Assembly: GCA_027485915.1 (NCBI GenBank)
Contig: JAIXQA010000051.1
Span: forward strand, 1 to 32,365
DNA length: 32,365 bases
From: Alphaproteobacteria bacterium
Lineage (GTDB): Bacteria > Pseudomonadota > Alphaproteobacteria > Caulobacterales > Aquidulcibacteraceae
Reading direction: 5' to 3'
Shown in pieces: positions 8,534 to 17,091 of this stretch. Each line of letters opens with the position of its first letter. The stretch's first letter is position 1. A model generated the notes under the pieces. It did no database searches. It saw nothing but the letters and a program-made list of their open reading frames with translations, and was not told the DNA's origin. The position numbers and the translations under genes were made by a program.

Positions 8534-9055
8534 CTAGAGCGCAAGCCGCATGATCCGCTCGTCATCCAAGGTATTGCCGACCTTGAAATGATAGGCCCCG
8601 ACAATCTCAAAGCCATATTTTGTATAGAGCCGCTTTGCACGCTCATTCTGCGACCACACACCCAAATAAAGAGCTGGTGCGTGCTTATCACGTGCCCAAT
8701 GGATCGCCATGTCCATCAACCGATGTGCAAGACCGGTCCCCTTTTGGGTTTCATCCAGATAGAGGCGGTAAAGTTCCAGCGCGTCAGGCTCTGGGGCCGC
8801 AACCGGCAAGGTCATAGGGCCACAATCGAGGAAGGCCACCAAGTCATCACCGCGATAGACCATATTCATGACCCGGGCGGGGTCACGAATATCTTGCAAA
8901 GTTCTTTCTAGGCTAAAGCGGTGGCTTAGGAAGAATTCTTTGTCTTCAGGTGGATAGAGATGACCAAAGGTCTCGAGGAATGTCTTGGCACCAAAAGCCG
9001 CCAAGGCTGGTGCATCTGGATCTATGGCCAGTCGAATGTGCAACCCCTCGCTCAC
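8534..9055 (-). CDS. GNAT family N-acetyltransferase
   Basis: Acetyl-CoA-dependent acyltransferase of 173 residues. The acetyl-CoA binding motif A is visible as LYLDETQKGTGLAHRLMD (the Q-x-x-G-x-G/A pattern), followed by the strand LYLGVWSQNERAKRLYTKYGFEIVG typical of the GNAT C-terminal half. The N-terminal layout (FxxTFGHLYPPED) resembles the PaiA-like spermidine/spermine acetyltransferase group, so a polyamine or small-amine substrate is possible. The GTG start at 9055 overlaps the hisE stop by four bases (GTGA), making it the last gene of the histidine operon. It has no known step in histidine synthesis and is probably a coupled passenger. Confidence 0.87.
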   Translation of the reverse strand: MSEGLHIRLAIDPDAPALAAFGAKTFLETFGHLYPPEDKEFFLSHRFSLERTLQDIRDPARVMNMVYRGDDLVAFLDCGPMTLPVAAPEPDALELYRLYLDETQKGTGLAHRLMDMAIHWARDKHAPALYLGVWSQNERAKRLYTKYGFEIVGAYHFKVGNTLDDERIMRLAL

Positions 9056-9384
9056 CTTTTCGCTCTCCCAGCCTTTTCGACGAGACCTGATGTGCCGCGG
9101 CGGGCCGCGAGGACTGCGGCAACATCAGCTCCTGTCACGCCACGCGCCAAAAGGCCCACACTCAAATGATACAAAAGATCCGCGGCTTCCTTGGCGATTT
9201 CCTCAGCCGTGCCGCCGGCAACGGCAAGAGCGGCTTCAACGCCTTCTTCGCCCAGCTTCTTGCCACACAAAACCGGGCCGCCTTGCAACAGTTTCGCGGT
9301 ATAGCTTTGGCTTGGATCGGCCTTGGCTTTTTCGGTCACATCCGCCAAAAGCTGATCTAAAGCGTGGCCTAAGGTGTCACTCAT
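9052..9384 (-). CDS. hisE: Phosphoribosyl-ATP pyrophosphatase HisE
   Basis: Second step of histidine biosynthesis: hydrolyses PR-ATP to PR-AMP and pyrophosphate in the cytoplasm. The 110 residues form the all-alpha MazG-like fold; [11 protein letters not shown] and [12 protein letters not shown] hold the acidic metal-binding residues. It is a stand-alone HisE, not fused to HisI as in enterobacteria, and no hisI is seen in this window. The start overlaps the hisF stop and its stop overlaps the GNAT start, each by four bases. Confidence 0.96.
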   Translation of the reverse strand: MSDTLGHALDQLLADVTEKAKADPSQSYTAKLLQGGPVLCGKKLGEEGVEAALAVAGGTAEEIAKEAADLLYHLSVGLLARGVTGADVAAVLAARRGTSGLVEKAGRAKR

Positions 9385-10163
9385 CGCAGGTTTCCTTGAA
9401 TCGGCTGCCGCACTTTGGCCCCAGCCGCCGCCAAGGCAGCACGTGCCTCTGCCAGTGTATGGGTCCTGAAGTGAAAAATCGAGGCCGCGAGGACGGCATT
9501 GGCATGACCTTGTGTGATGCCCGCAACCAAGTCGTCTAGTTTGCCCACGCCACCAGAAGCAATGACCGGCACCGACACGCTATCGGCGATGGCGCGCGTC
9601 AAGGCCAAATCATAGCCAGATTTGGTGCCATCCTTGTCCATCGACGTCACCAACAATTCGCCCGCACCGCGCGCCACAACATCTTTGGCAAAGGCCAAAG
9701 CATCAATACCTGTTGGATTGCGGCCGCCATGGGTGAATATCTCCCACTGCTGTGGGCCAGTTTGCTTAGCATCAATTGCAACCACCACGCATTGGGCCCC
9801 AAAGCGCCGTGCTGCAGCGGTCACTAAGCTCGGGTCTTTGACGGCGGAAGTATTGATCGCAACCTTATCTGCCCCGGCCAGTAAGAGGGCACGGAAGTCA
9901 TCTGTCGTGCGCACACCGCCACCGACCGTCAAAGGCGTAAAGCAGACTTCTGCCGTGCGCCGCACGACATCTAACAGGGTGCCGCGGCCTTCATGACTGG
10001 CCGAAATATCGAGAAAGCAGATTTCGTCTGCCCCCTCGCTGTCGTAGAATTGGGCTTGCTCAACAGGGTCGCCAGCATCGCGCAGACCTTCGAATTGAAC
10101 GCCCTTTACGACCCGGCCGTCTTTCACATCCAAACAGGGAATAATGCGAACTTTCAGGCTCAT
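9381..10163 (-). CDS. hisF: Imidazole glycerol phosphate synthase cyclase subunit HisF
   Basis: Barrel subunit that takes ammonia from HisH and converts PRFAR to imidazole glycerol phosphate and AICAR. The 260-residue (beta/alpha)8 protein has the first catalytic Asp in [11 protein letters not shown] (Asp12) and the second in TSMDKDGT (Asp176 region), plus phosphate-binding loops TVGGGVR and ASGGVG. It overlaps hisA upstream and hisE downstream by ATGA, so the HisF and HisH partners are made from one coupled message. Length and motifs are fully normal. Confidence 0.97.
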   Translation of the reverse strand: MSLKVRIIPCLDVKDGRVVKGVQFEGLRDAGDPVEQAQFYDSEGADEICFLDISASHEGRGTLLDVVRRTAEVCFTPLTVGGGVRTTDDFRALLLAGADKVAINTSAVKDPSLVTAAARRFGAQCVVVAIDAKQTGPQQWEIFTHGGRNPTGIDALAFAKDVVARGAGELLVTSMDKDGTKSGYDLALTRAIADSVSVPVIASGGVGKLDDLVAGITQGHANAVLAASIFHFRTHTLAEARAALAAAGAKVRQPIQGNLR

Positions 10164-10882
10164 GCCGCAGCCTTCAGGGCTTCGGCCGGGTCAATCAGGC
10201 CATCATAGAGCGCGCGGCCCAAGATCGCGCCAGCCACCGGCTTGCCGGGACGGGCTTTTAAGGCGACGATATCTTGCACCCCTGCTAGGCCGCCCGACGC
10301 GATAACATCCATCGCGACTGCGTCTGCAATCGCGCCAGTGAAGTCGATATTGATGCCCGTCTTGGTCCCATCGCGGCCGACATCGGTGACGATGAGGGCA
10401 GAAACACCTGCATCTTCAAACTGATGGGCGAGATCAAGCGCGGCCAGATTAGTCGTCTCCACCCAACCTTCTACCGCGACCATGCCATCAATCGCATCAA
10501 TGCCGACAGCCACGTGGCCGGGGAAGGCCTTGGCAGCATCGCGCACGAATTGGGGTTGTTTTGCAGCAATCGTACCCAAAATCACCCGGGAGACGCCCAT
10601 AGACAGCGCTTTCTCAATAGCCTTCAGGTCGCGAATGCCCCCGCCCACTTGAATCGGCAGGCTGGTCCGGGCGCGAATGGCGGCAATGGCGTCGAGATTT
10701 GCACCGGCCCCTTTCAGAGCGCCGTCCAAGTCGACAATATGCAGATAGCCAAAGCCCATGGCCTCAAAGCTGGCCGCTCGGGCGGCAGGATCGGTATCAA
10801 ACACCGTCATCTTGGCAAAGTCGCCTTTGTACAAGCGCACGGCCTGCCCGTCTTTCAAGTCAATCGCCGGATAGAGGATCAT
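10160..10882 (-). CDS. hisA: ProFAR isomerase HisA
   Basis: Amadori isomerase converting ProFAR to PRFAR, a (beta/alpha)8 barrel homologous to HisF. The 240-residue form starts [12 protein letters not shown] with Asp8 in the standard place; [11 protein letters not shown] carries the second conserved Asp, and QVGGGIR and ASGGLAG are the phosphate loops. An in-frame ATG four codons earlier (10894) also exists, but the start at 10882 gives the canonical N-terminus and the same 4-base overlap with the upstream hisH stop seen at the other his junctions. Confidence 0.96.
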   Translation of the reverse strand: MILYPAIDLKDGQAVRLYKGDFAKMTVFDTDPAARAASFEAMGFGYLHIVDLDGALKGAGANLDAIAAIRARTSLPIQVGGGIRDLKAIEKALSMGVSRVILGTIAAKQPQFVRDAAKAFPGHVAVGIDAIDGMVAVEGWVETTNLAALDLAHQFEDAGVSALIVTDVGRDGTKTGINIDFTGAIADAVAMDVIASGGLAGVQDIVALKARPGKPVAGAILGRALYDGLIDPAEALKAAA

Positions 10883-11499
10883 TGCTTCAGCCACTCTTCC
10901 AATAAAGCGAGGCCCGCCCTTTGGCTCTTCTCAGGGTGGAATTGCACGCCCATAACATTATCTTTCTGAACAGCCGCGGCAAACCGATCCGCACCATAGG
11001 TGCACCAGGCCGCGACATCGGCATCATGGGCCGCGCGAAACGCAAAGGAATGGACAAAATAGACGTCCTGGGCACCGCCCCAAGCGGCGTCAAATACCAT
11101 ATTGCCAGTTGGCTTTGCCGAATTCCAACCCATGTGCGGCACTTTCAATTCTGCTGAGCCCGGTTGAATGACGGATGTTTCGCCATGAATCCAGCCGAGA
11201 CCGGGCGTGGAGCCAAATTCGATGCCCACATCGGCCAACAATTGCATGCCGACGCAAATGCCCAAGAAGGTCGCACCTTCGCCGCGCACACGGTTCTCTA
11301 AAGCCTCGCGCAGGCCATCGACGGCGGCCAAATTAGCTGCACAATCGGCAAAAGCACCGACACCTGGCAAGACAATTTGATCGGCCTTGGCGATGCGGTC
11401 TGGGTCAGCCGTCACACAGACGTCGCGCGCGCCCGCCGCAACCAACGCCTTCTCCGCCGAACGAAGATTGCCAGAACCATAATCGATTAAGGTAAGCAT
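10879..11499 (-). CDS. hisH: Imidazole glycerol phosphate synthase glutaminase subunit HisH
   Basis: Class I glutamine amidotransferase that supplies ammonia to HisF. The 206 residues show the nucleophile Cys82 in LGICVGMQLL, the oxyanion and channel region PGVGAF at 45-50, and the His188/Glu190 pair in QFHPEKS. It begins nine bases after the hisB stop and overlaps hisA by four bases. All catalytic residues are present and nothing suggests decay. Confidence 0.96.
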   Translation of the reverse strand: MLTLIDYGSGNLRSAEKALVAAGARDVCVTADPDRIAKADQIVLPGVGAFADCAANLAAVDGLREALENRVRGEGATFLGICVGMQLLADVGIEFGSTPGLGWIHGETSVIQPGSAELKVPHMGWNSAKPTGNMVFDAAWGGAQDVYFVHSFAFRAAHDADVAAWCTYGADRFAAAVQKDNVMGVQFHPEKSQRAGLALLEEWLKQ

Positions 11500-11508
11500 T
11501 TCAGTGCC

Positions 11509-12096
11509 TTAAAGCACGCCCTTTGTGGAGGCGACCGCCCCGCCCAAACGGGGATCAATTTCAATTGCGGCCCTGAGGGCGCGCGCGAGGGCTTTGTAGC
11601 AACTCTCGATTATGTGGTGGGTGTTCTGGCCGTATAGATTTTCGACATGTAAGCACAGGCCACCATTACCTGCGAAGGCGTGGAACCATTCCTTGAACAA
11701 TTCGGTATCCATCTCGCCTACCTTCGGGCGCTCAAAATGGACGTTCCAGATAAGGTAGGGCCGGTTGGACAAGTCTATCGAGGCGCGCGACAAGGTCTCG
11801 TCCATGGGAATATAGGCATGGCCAAAGCGACGAATACCAGCAAAGTCGCCCAGCGCAGTCTTGAGAGCCTGGCCCATGACGATGCCCGTGTCTTCAACCG
11901 TGTGGTGCATGTCGATATGCAGGTCGCCCTTGGTCTCAACCGTTAGATCAATCAGCGCGTGCTTGGCAAAGCTTTCCAGCATATGGTCAAAAAAGCCAAT
12001 GCCGGTCGAGACCTTGGCCATGCCTGTCCCATCCAAATTCATGGTAACTGAGATTTGCGTCTCTTTCGTATTGCGCTGAATGCTAGCCGTTCGCAC
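11509..12096 (-). CDS. hisB: Imidazoleglycerol-phosphate dehydratase HisB
   Basis: Dehydrates imidazole glycerol phosphate to imidazole acetol phosphate. At 195 residues it is the monofunctional dehydratase, without the N-terminal phosphatase domain of the enterobacterial enzyme. Duplicated metal-binding motifs are visible: [13 protein letters not shown] and [15 protein letters not shown] in the first half, and [13 protein letters not shown] and [16 protein letters not shown] in the second. The start is GTG at 12096 with GGAAAGA upstream. It is first gene of the operon and divergent from the GGDEF/EAL gene, with a palindromic hairpin at 12184-12203 between them. No his leader peptide rich in histidine codons was seen. 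Confidence 0.96.
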   Translation of the reverse strand: MRTASIQRNTKETQISVTMNLDGTGMAKVSTGIGFFDHMLESFAKHALIDLTVETKGDLHIDMHHTVEDTGIVMGQALKTALGDFAGIRRFGHAYIPMDETLSRASIDLSNRPYLIWNVHFERPKVGEMDTELFKEWFHAFAGNGGLCLHVENLYGQNTHHIIESCYKALARALRAAIEIDPRLGGAVASTKGVL

Positions 12097-12183
12097 GATG
12101 AAATCTTTCCACTGTTGGACTTAATGCGCTTGATGCCTTGAGGCGCGAGCGGACCCCTCTTAGCGCTTTGGGAAGCCAAAGGA

Positions 12184-12203
12184 AACCAGCGATCGCGCTG
12201 GTT
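12184..12203. repeat. Perfect inverted repeat between hisB and the GGDEF/EAL gene
   Basis: AACCAGCG-ATCG-CGCTGGTT, an 8-bp perfect stem with a 4-base spacer, in the 155-base divergent region. A terminator role is unlikely because both flanking genes are transcribed away from it and no T-run follows. An operator or a 5'-UTR hairpin is more plausible. Confidence 0.55.
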
Positions 12204-12251
12204 ACAGTCTGCATCTGCGACCCGCGGATTAAGGCCACGTCAACCTAATGT

Positions 12252-14078
12252 GTGCAAACAGGAAAAGTTGTTCTGGGAACCTGTTGGCGTTGTCGTTGCA
12301 TCCCGAACCTTTGGGCGTCGAATTTAGTGAAAGACTTGCTGGAAAACATTCTGAAGACCCTTGCGGGAAAGCTGACATTGGCTTTTCTTGGCCTAATGAG
12401 TCTTGTGATGTTGGGCATGATCGTGATGCTAAGCTTTACGATTGGCCGAGGCCCAGCCCTAGCCATTGCGATTGGCGGCTCGACTATGTCGGTGATCCTC
12501 GCGACCGCAGCTTTTTATGCCTTCGTAAGCCGGATCACCGATCCCTTGCGTGATCTGACGGAATTTGCCCAACAGACCAACCTTAAACGTTTAGGCGTTC
12601 GCCTAGATATTCGCTCCGGCGATGAGCTTGAGATTCTAGCACGTGCCCTAAACCGCATGATGCAGCGCTTGGATGCTTCCATGAAGCGCATTCAGCAATT
12701 GGCCTTTGTGGACACCATCACTGAACTCCCCAACCGCGATCGCTTCCGTCAGGAAACAGACGAAGCCGCAAAATCCAACGCCGCAAACAATCTGGTCGGC
12801 GCTGTGATTTCCATCGATGTTGATAAGTTCATCCGGGTGCAAGAGACTCTGGGCCAGATCGCTGGCGAAGAATTATTGGGCCTCGTAGCCGAACGCTTGT
12901 CGGCTGCTGTGCGGGCCTCAGACCGGATTGTGCGCCTGCAGACCTGTATTGCCCGACCTGCTTTGCTGGCGCGGACTGGGATTTCAGAATTTGCCGTTTT
13001 GATCCCCGATATTGATGACCCAACTCAAGCCGGCCGCTTTGCGCAATTGGTTGCTGCGGGCTTGCGCCAGCACTTTGAACTGGGTGGCCACCGCATCGTG
13101 CTTGGGGCCTGCGCCGGTATCGCGATATTCCCGCAGGATGGCGAAACGGGCGAAGAAGTTTTGCGTTCGGCAGACCTCGCCCTCAGCCACGCGCGCAATG
13201 GTGGCCGCAACCGCAGCGTCTTCTTCACCCGCAAGATGAACCAGCGCGCGCTGGAAAAGTTGGTGCTGGAAAACGAAATTCGCGCCGGCATTGAGCAAGG
13301 TCAGTTCATGGCCTATTTCCAGCCGAAAGTGGATTTGGGCACAGGCCGCATTCATGGCTGCGAGGCCTTGGTACGCTGGAACCATCCGACCCAAGGCATG
13401 GTTTCGCCGACCAAATTTATCACAGCAGCCGAAGAAACCGGCCTGATCGCGCCTTTGGGCGATTACATCATGCGCGACGCGGCGAAAAAGGCTGCCGCTT
13501 GGCTGCGCCGAGGTATCGCCCTGCGCGTCGCCGTCAATGTGTCGGCCATGCAGTTTAATGACGACAACTTCACGGCAAAGGTGCAAAACATCCTGGCTGA
13601 GACGGGCCTGCCCGCGTCGCTCTTTGAGTTGGAAATCACTGAATCCATCGCCATGAGCAACCCTGATCGGGTGATCCGCTTGCTAGCGCCTCTGCGCAAC
13701 AAGGGCGTGCGGATCGCGATTGATGATTTTGGCACCGGGCACTCCAACCTAGCCGCGCTTACCCGAATGCCATTCGACGTCTTTAAAATCGACCAGAGCT
13801 TTATTCGCGCCCTGGGCAAAGACCGCAACGCGCCGACCATGATTGAAACCATCATCGCCATGGCAGGGGGTCTAAATTATGAGACGGTTGCCGAAGGGGT
13901 GGAAACCCAAGAACAAGCCGCTTTCTTAAAGAAGCGCGGTGCAACCTTGGGCCAAGGCTATTTGTTTGGCTCCCCCATGTCAGCAGACCAATTTGAAGCC
14001 CATGCGCGCAATTGGGCGGCCCGCGCCGATGGCTTGAGCCCTGCGCCCAGTATCGAAGGACTGCGCCGCACCAGCTAA
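12252..14078 (+). CDS. Membrane-anchored HAMP / degenerate GGDEF / EAL protein (c-di-GMP phosphodiesterase)
   Basis: 608 residues from the GTG at 12252; a second GTG at 12327 (583 residues) starts just before the first membrane helix, and neither has a good ribosome site. Helices span about 41-63 and 68-92 with almost no periplasmic loop, followed by HAMP (about 93-141), GGDEF (about 148-325) and EAL (about 335-590). The GGDEF motif is GISEF (243-247), preceded by an extra stretch of roughly a dozen residues after VRLQ, so cyclase activity is unlikely. The EAL domain looks complete: EAL at 371-373, NVS at 429-431, EITES at 461-465, DDFGTG at 491-496, KIDQ at 512-515 and AEGVET at 547-552. Expected activity is c-di-GMP hydrolysis to pGpG. 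It sits upstream of hslV in the same direction. Confidence 0.9.
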   Translation: MQTGKVVLGTCWRCRCIPNLWASNLVKDLLENILKTLAGKLTLAFLGLMSLVMLGMIVMLSFTIGRGPALAIAIGGSTMSVILATAAFYAFVSRITDPLRDLTEFAQQTNLKRLGVRLDIRSGDELEILARALNRMMQRLDASMKRIQQLAFVDTITELPNRDRFRQETDEAAKSNAANNLVGAVISIDVDKFIRVQETLGQIAGEELLGLVAERLSAAVRASDRIVRLQTCIARPALLARTGISEFAVLIPDIDDPTQAGRFAQLVAAGLRQHFELGGHRIVLGACAGIAIFPQDGETGEEVLRSADLALSHARNGGRNRSVFFTRKMNQRALEKLVLENEIRAGIEQGQFMAYFQPKVDLGTGRIHGCEALVRWNHPTQGMVSPTKFITAAEETGLIAPLGDYIMRDAAKKAAAWLRRGIALRVAVNVSAMQFNDDNFTAKVQNILAETGLPASLFELEITESIAMSNPDRVIRLLAPLRNKGVRIAIDDFGTGHSNLAALTRMPFDVFKIDQSFIRALGKDRNAPTMIETIIAMAGGLNYETVAEGVETQEQAAFLKKRGATLGQGYLFGSPMSADQFEAHARNWAARADGLSPAPSIEGLRRTS

Positions 14079-14129
14079 GTGGAACGCGCGCGCCTTGAAG
14101 TCAGCCACCACAAACGCCATTACATAGGG

Positions 14130-14693
14130 ATGAGCGATTTTGAACGTCCTGCCGCCGACTGGCGCGGCACAACGATTTTGGCAGTGCGCAAAGGCGGCAA
14201 AGTGGTCGTCGTGGGCGACGGGCAAGTCTCGGTTGGCAATACGGTTATGAAACACGGCGCGCGCAAGGTTCGCACCTTAGCAGGCGGCACCGTGTTGACG
14301 GGCTTTGCCGGGGCAACGGCCGACGCCTTCACCTTATTTGAGCGTCTAGAAGCGAAGTTAGAGCGCTTTCCAAATCAATTGCTGCGCGCGTGTGTTGAAC
14401 TGGCCAAGGATTGGCGAACCGACCGCTATCTGCGCCGCTTAGAAGCCATGCTGATTTGCGCGGATAAACATGGCACCTATGTGCTGACCGGTACAGGCGA
14501 TGTGCTGGAACCCGACCATGCGGTTGCTGCCATTGGGTCTGGTGGCGGCTATGCTTTAGCCGCTGCCCGCGCTCTTTATGACCAAGACCTCGACGCTGAA
14601 ACCATTGCCCGCAAAGCCATGGCGATCGCGGCAGATATTTGTGTGTACACCAATGGCAATCTGACCATTGAACAATTGGCGACTGTAGAATGA
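14130..14693 (+). CDS. hslV: ATP-dependent protease subunit HslV (ClpQ)
   Basis: Threonine peptidase that forms the dodecameric core of the HslUV protease. The ATG at 14130 gives 187 residues with a 13-residue propeptide; autoprocessing before Thr14 would expose the catalytic [22 protein letters not shown]-terminus. The frame is open 17 codons further up, but that region is not family-like. [14 protein letters not shown] near the C-terminus is typical. The stop overlaps the hslU start by four bases (14690-14693), coupling protease and ATPase production. This is the proteobacterial HslV rather than the serine-type CodW. Confidence 0.96.
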   Translation: MSDFERPAADWRGTTILAVRKGGKVVVVGDGQVSVGNTVMKHGARKVRTLAGGTVLTGFAGATADAFTLFERLEAKLERFPNQLLRACVELAKDWRTDRYLRRLEAMLICADKHGTYVLTGTGDVLEPDHAVAAIGSGGGYALAAARALYDQDLDAETIARKAMAIAADICVYTNGNLTIEQLATVE

Positions 14694-15988
14694 CCGATCT
14701 TTCCCCCCGCGAAATCGTTTCTGAGCTCGACCGGCATGTGATTGGGCAATCCGACGCCAAACGCGCCGTCGCCATCGCCTTGCGTAACCGTTGGCGGCGC
14801 AAGCGCTTGCCAGAAAAGCTGCGCGAAGAAACCACGCCAAAAAATATTCTGATGATCGGGCCCACGGGCGTCGGCAAGACCGAGATTGCCCGTCGTCTGG
14901 CCAAGCTGGCTGGGGCACCCTTTGTGAAAGTCGAAGCCACCAAGTTTACCGAAGTCGGCTATGTCGGCCGTGACGTGGATCAGATCATCCGTGATCTGGT
15001 GGAGGCCGCCATCCATCTGGTGCGCGACCGCCGCCGCAAAGATGTGCGCGCCAAAGCCGAAGCCATGGCAGAAGACCGGGTTCTAGACGCCCTTGTCGGT
15101 ACCGAAGCCAGCCAAGGCACGCGGGAAGCATTCCGCAAAAAACTACGCGGCGGTCTGTTAGCCGACAAAGAGATCGAGCTTGATTTTGACGTGAGCTCTC
15201 CCGCCGCCTCGATGATGGAGTTTCCTGGTGCACCGGGCGGGATGATTGATCTGGGCACGATGCTGCAGAACCTGTCTGGCACCAAGAAGCGCACGCGCAA
15301 AACCACCGTAGCCGAAGCCTATGAGCCCTTGGTGACCGAAGAGAGCGATAAGCTGCTGGACAAGGATTCCATCACGCAAGAGGCCCTGCTGCTGGCCGAG
15401 ACCGAAGGCGTGGTCTTTATCGATGAAGTCGACAAAATCTGTGCCCGGGCAGAGCGTCAGGGGGCTGATGTCAGCCGCGAAGGCGTGCAGCGCGATCTCT
15501 TGCCGCTGATTGAGGGCACGACGGTTTCAACCAAGCACGGCGCCTTGAAGACAGACTTCATCCTCTTCATCGCCTCGGGTGCCTTCCATGTGGCCAAGCC
15601 GTCCGATCTATTGCCCGAACTGCAAGGCCGCTTGCCGATCCGGGTTGAGCTGCAAGCTCTGAGCCGCGATGATTTTCGCCGGATTTTGACAGAGCCTGAA
15701 GCCAGTCTCGTCAAGCAATATGTTGGCCTGATGGGCACCGAAGGCGTGACGCTTTCCTTCACCGAAGAAGCCGTCGATGCCATTGCCGATGTGGCCGTAG
15801 CGGTGAATACCAGCGTCGAAAATATCGGTGCCCGCCGCTTGCACACCGTCCTTGAACGCGTGCTGGACGACATCAGCTTCCACGCTACCGACCGCGGCGG
15901 CGAGACCATCGAGATCACGGGCACTTATGTGCGTGAAAAAGTCGATGGCCTCTCGAAAAATGCCGATTTGAGCCGGTTCGTGTTGTAA
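14690..15988 (+). CDS. hslU: ATP-dependent protease ATPase subunit HslU (ClpY)
   Basis: AAA+ unfoldase hexamer that feeds substrates to HslV. The 432 residues start with [16 protein letters not shown] and show Walker A GPTGVGKT at 57-64, the pore motif GYVG in [11 protein letters not shown], a substrate-gripping I-domain in the middle (about 110-230), Walker [11 protein letters not shown], sensor and arginine-finger regions around [12 protein letters not shown] and [12 protein letters not shown], and the HslV-activating C-terminal tail ending RFVL. It is normal length and overlaps hslV. A weak hairpin followed by TAATTTT lies just after its stop. Confidence 0.97.
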   Translation: MTDLSPREIVSELDRHVIGQSDAKRAVAIALRNRWRRKRLPEKLREETTPKNILMIGPTGVGKTEIARRLAKLAGAPFVKVEATKFTEVGYVGRDVDQIIRDLVEAAIHLVRDRRRKDVRAKAEAMAEDRVLDALVGTEASQGTREAFRKKLRGGLLADKEIELDFDVSSPAASMMEFPGAPGGMIDLGTMLQNLSGTKKRTRKTTVAEAYEPLVTEESDKLLDKDSITQEALLLAETEGVVFIDEVDKICARAERQGADVSREGVQRDLLPLIEGTTVSTKHGALKTDFILFIASGAFHVAKPSDLLPELQGRLPIRVELQALSRDDFRRILTEPEASLVKQYVGLMGTEGVTLSFTEEAVDAIADVAVAVNTSVENIGARRLHTVLERVLDDISFHATDRGGETIEITGTYVREKVDGLSKNADLSRFVL

Positions 15989-15993
15989 GAAAC

Positions 15994-16014
15994 TTCGGGC
16001 CTACCCGTAATTTT
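15994..16014 (+). terminator. Weak candidate terminator after hslU
   Basis: CGGG-CCTA-CCCG (15996-16007), a four-bp stem, is followed by TAATTTT. The stem is short, so the call is tentative; its position directly after the hslU stop and before the AT-rich insert supports it. Confidence 0.35.
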
Positions 16015-16169
16015 GTGACCGCCTAGCCCCGCACTTCTTCGGTTCGGGTTCGCATCTACACGCACAAAAAATCTAGCTGTAATTGAATTTCAGTCAAAAT
16101 GCTCTTATGATTAAATATTGTTAGTTTTCGTACTTATTACCACAGAAATTCAGGCACCTAACTAAAAGG

Positions 16170-16259
16170 GGGCGAATTTGCCCGAAATCAAATGCTTATG
16201 CAGGTGTGGCATAATAGCCTCTTGTATCCTACGGCAAGCAAGTTAAGTTATATGTTAAG
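16170..16259 (+). promoter_or_regulatory. AT-rich control region of the TAC operon with repeats
   Basis: The 282 bases between hslU and the toxin gene are strikingly AT-rich (14 G/C among 60 at 16081-16140). They contain an imperfect palindrome GGGCGAATTTGCCC at 16170-16183, a possible -10 CATAAT at 16210-16215 without a good -35 at standard spacing, and a direct repeat GTTAAG at 16242-16247 and 16254-16259. TAC and HigBA operons are usually autoregulated by the antitoxin at such repeats. No homologous coding sequence is seen in the rest of the gap. Confidence 0.4.
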
Positions 16260-16270
16260 GTCTATGGCCT

Positions 16271-16681
16271 ATGTCTGAAGCGCGAGCCGACGATGAAGCG
16301 TGGGAGATGTTCTGTGACGGGCCGGTGGCTTCAGTCTGGATGAACAAGCAATGCTTGGAGGCGTTCTTAACGCTTCCACTTCGAGACCGGGCGAAGATTC
16401 AGGCAACGATGGAAGAAATGTATTGCACGATGGAGAATGGTTCCATCCCACCTAAGAGGCTGAATTATGATGAAGGGCGTCATGACGGATTGAAAGTTTG
16501 GGCCTTCAAAGAGAAGCAATCCCGAGTTTACGGCGTTCAAGGTTCCATCAGAGGGAAAAGAACATTCTTCGCTACAAATGTTGCCGTAAAGAAGACGCAA
16601 AAGGCCGACCCCGGAGACCTAACAAAGGCCGGCAGAGTGGCAAAAAAGGTAAACAAGCTGTTGGCGGGCGCGAAGGTTTAG
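16271..16681 (+). CDS. HigB-like (Gp49 family) toxin of a toxin-antitoxin-chaperone system
   Basis: Predicted RelE-fold mRNA interferase that cuts mRNA on the ribosome. The 136 residues share with HigB/Gp49 toxins the order GSIPPKRL (58-65), a beta-rich centre WAFKEKQSRVYGV, and the signature VKKTQK (106-111) followed by a C-terminal helix. Spacing to mycobacterial HigB1 agrees from memory. The ATG at 16271 has AAGG about 11 bases upstream. Toxin-first order, nine bases from a HTH antitoxin and then a SecB-like gene, is the hallmark of TAC operons. The gene is AT-richer (27 G/C of 60 at 16441-16500) than hslU (35 of 60 at 15781-15840), suggesting transfer. Activity is inferred; key residues were not verified against a structure. 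Confidence 0.82.
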   Translation: MSEARADDEAWEMFCDGPVASVWMNKQCLEAFLTLPLRDRAKIQATMEEMYCTMENGSIPPKRLNYDEGRHDGLKVWAFKEKQSRVYGVQGSIRGKRTFFATNVAVKKTQKADPGDLTKAGRVAKKVNKLLAGAKV

Positions 16682-16690
16682 GAGAACCCA

Positions 16691-17089
16691 ATGAAGCATC
16701 ATGAGTATGAGATGATCTTGGCCGAAGAACGGGCGATTGCGCACGTTCAAGCCATGGCGATTAGACTTCTGGAGGAGAAGAAAATCCGCAAGGCTCAATT
16801 GGCGCGGGATCTTAATGTCTCTGAAGCGCGCATTAGCCAAATTTTTCGCGGCGATCCGAGCAATCTGACCATCAAAACCGCCGCTCAATTGTTTTATGCA
16901 ATGGGCGAAGAACTTGTGATCACCTGTCGAAAAATTGACGAAATGAATGCGCGGGCTGAAAAACGTAACCGTGAGCTGGCCAGTCTGACCGAGGCGAATT
17001 CGGAGGCATTTAAATGGATCAAATCAACGCCACTCGAACCGGCCAATAGCTTTGAATCCAAGTATTTGCCGAGAGAGGCTGCAGCGTAA
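16691..17089 (+). CDS. HigA-like XRE antitoxin with C-terminal extension (putative chaperone-addiction region)
   Basis: DNA-binding antitoxin expected to neutralise the upstream HigB-like toxin and repress the operon. The 132 residues have a helix-turn-helix at about 33-55 (RKAQLARDLNVSEARISQIF) and an XRE-type core to about residue 78. Beyond it lies an extension of some 50 residues that plain HigA proteins lack: a charged, coiled-coil-like stretch 83-105, then a tail with aromatic residues (FKW at 107-109, Phe121, Tyr125). In the Mycobacterium tuberculosis TAC antitoxin, such a tail is the addiction sequence bound by the SecB-like chaperone. AGGAGA lies five bases before the ATG. The stop is two bases from the next start. 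Confidence 0.85.
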   Translation: MKHHEYEMILAEERAIAHVQAMAIRLLEEKKIRKAQLARDLNVSEARISQIFRGDPSNLTIKTAAQLFYAMGEELVITCRKIDEMNARAEKRNRELASLTEANSEAFKWIKSTPLEPANSFESKYLPREAAA

Positions 17090-17091
17090 CG

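Noticed and set aside
14079-14129. Longer HslV start upstream of 14130
   Set aside because: It would put 17 unrelated residues ahead of a propeptide that is already normal length before Thr14.
16271-17089. Simple two-gene RelBE/HigBA locus
   Set aside because: The third gene is two bases away and has SecB-like C-terminal motifs, and the antitoxin has an extra tail, so the three-gene TAC reading explains more.
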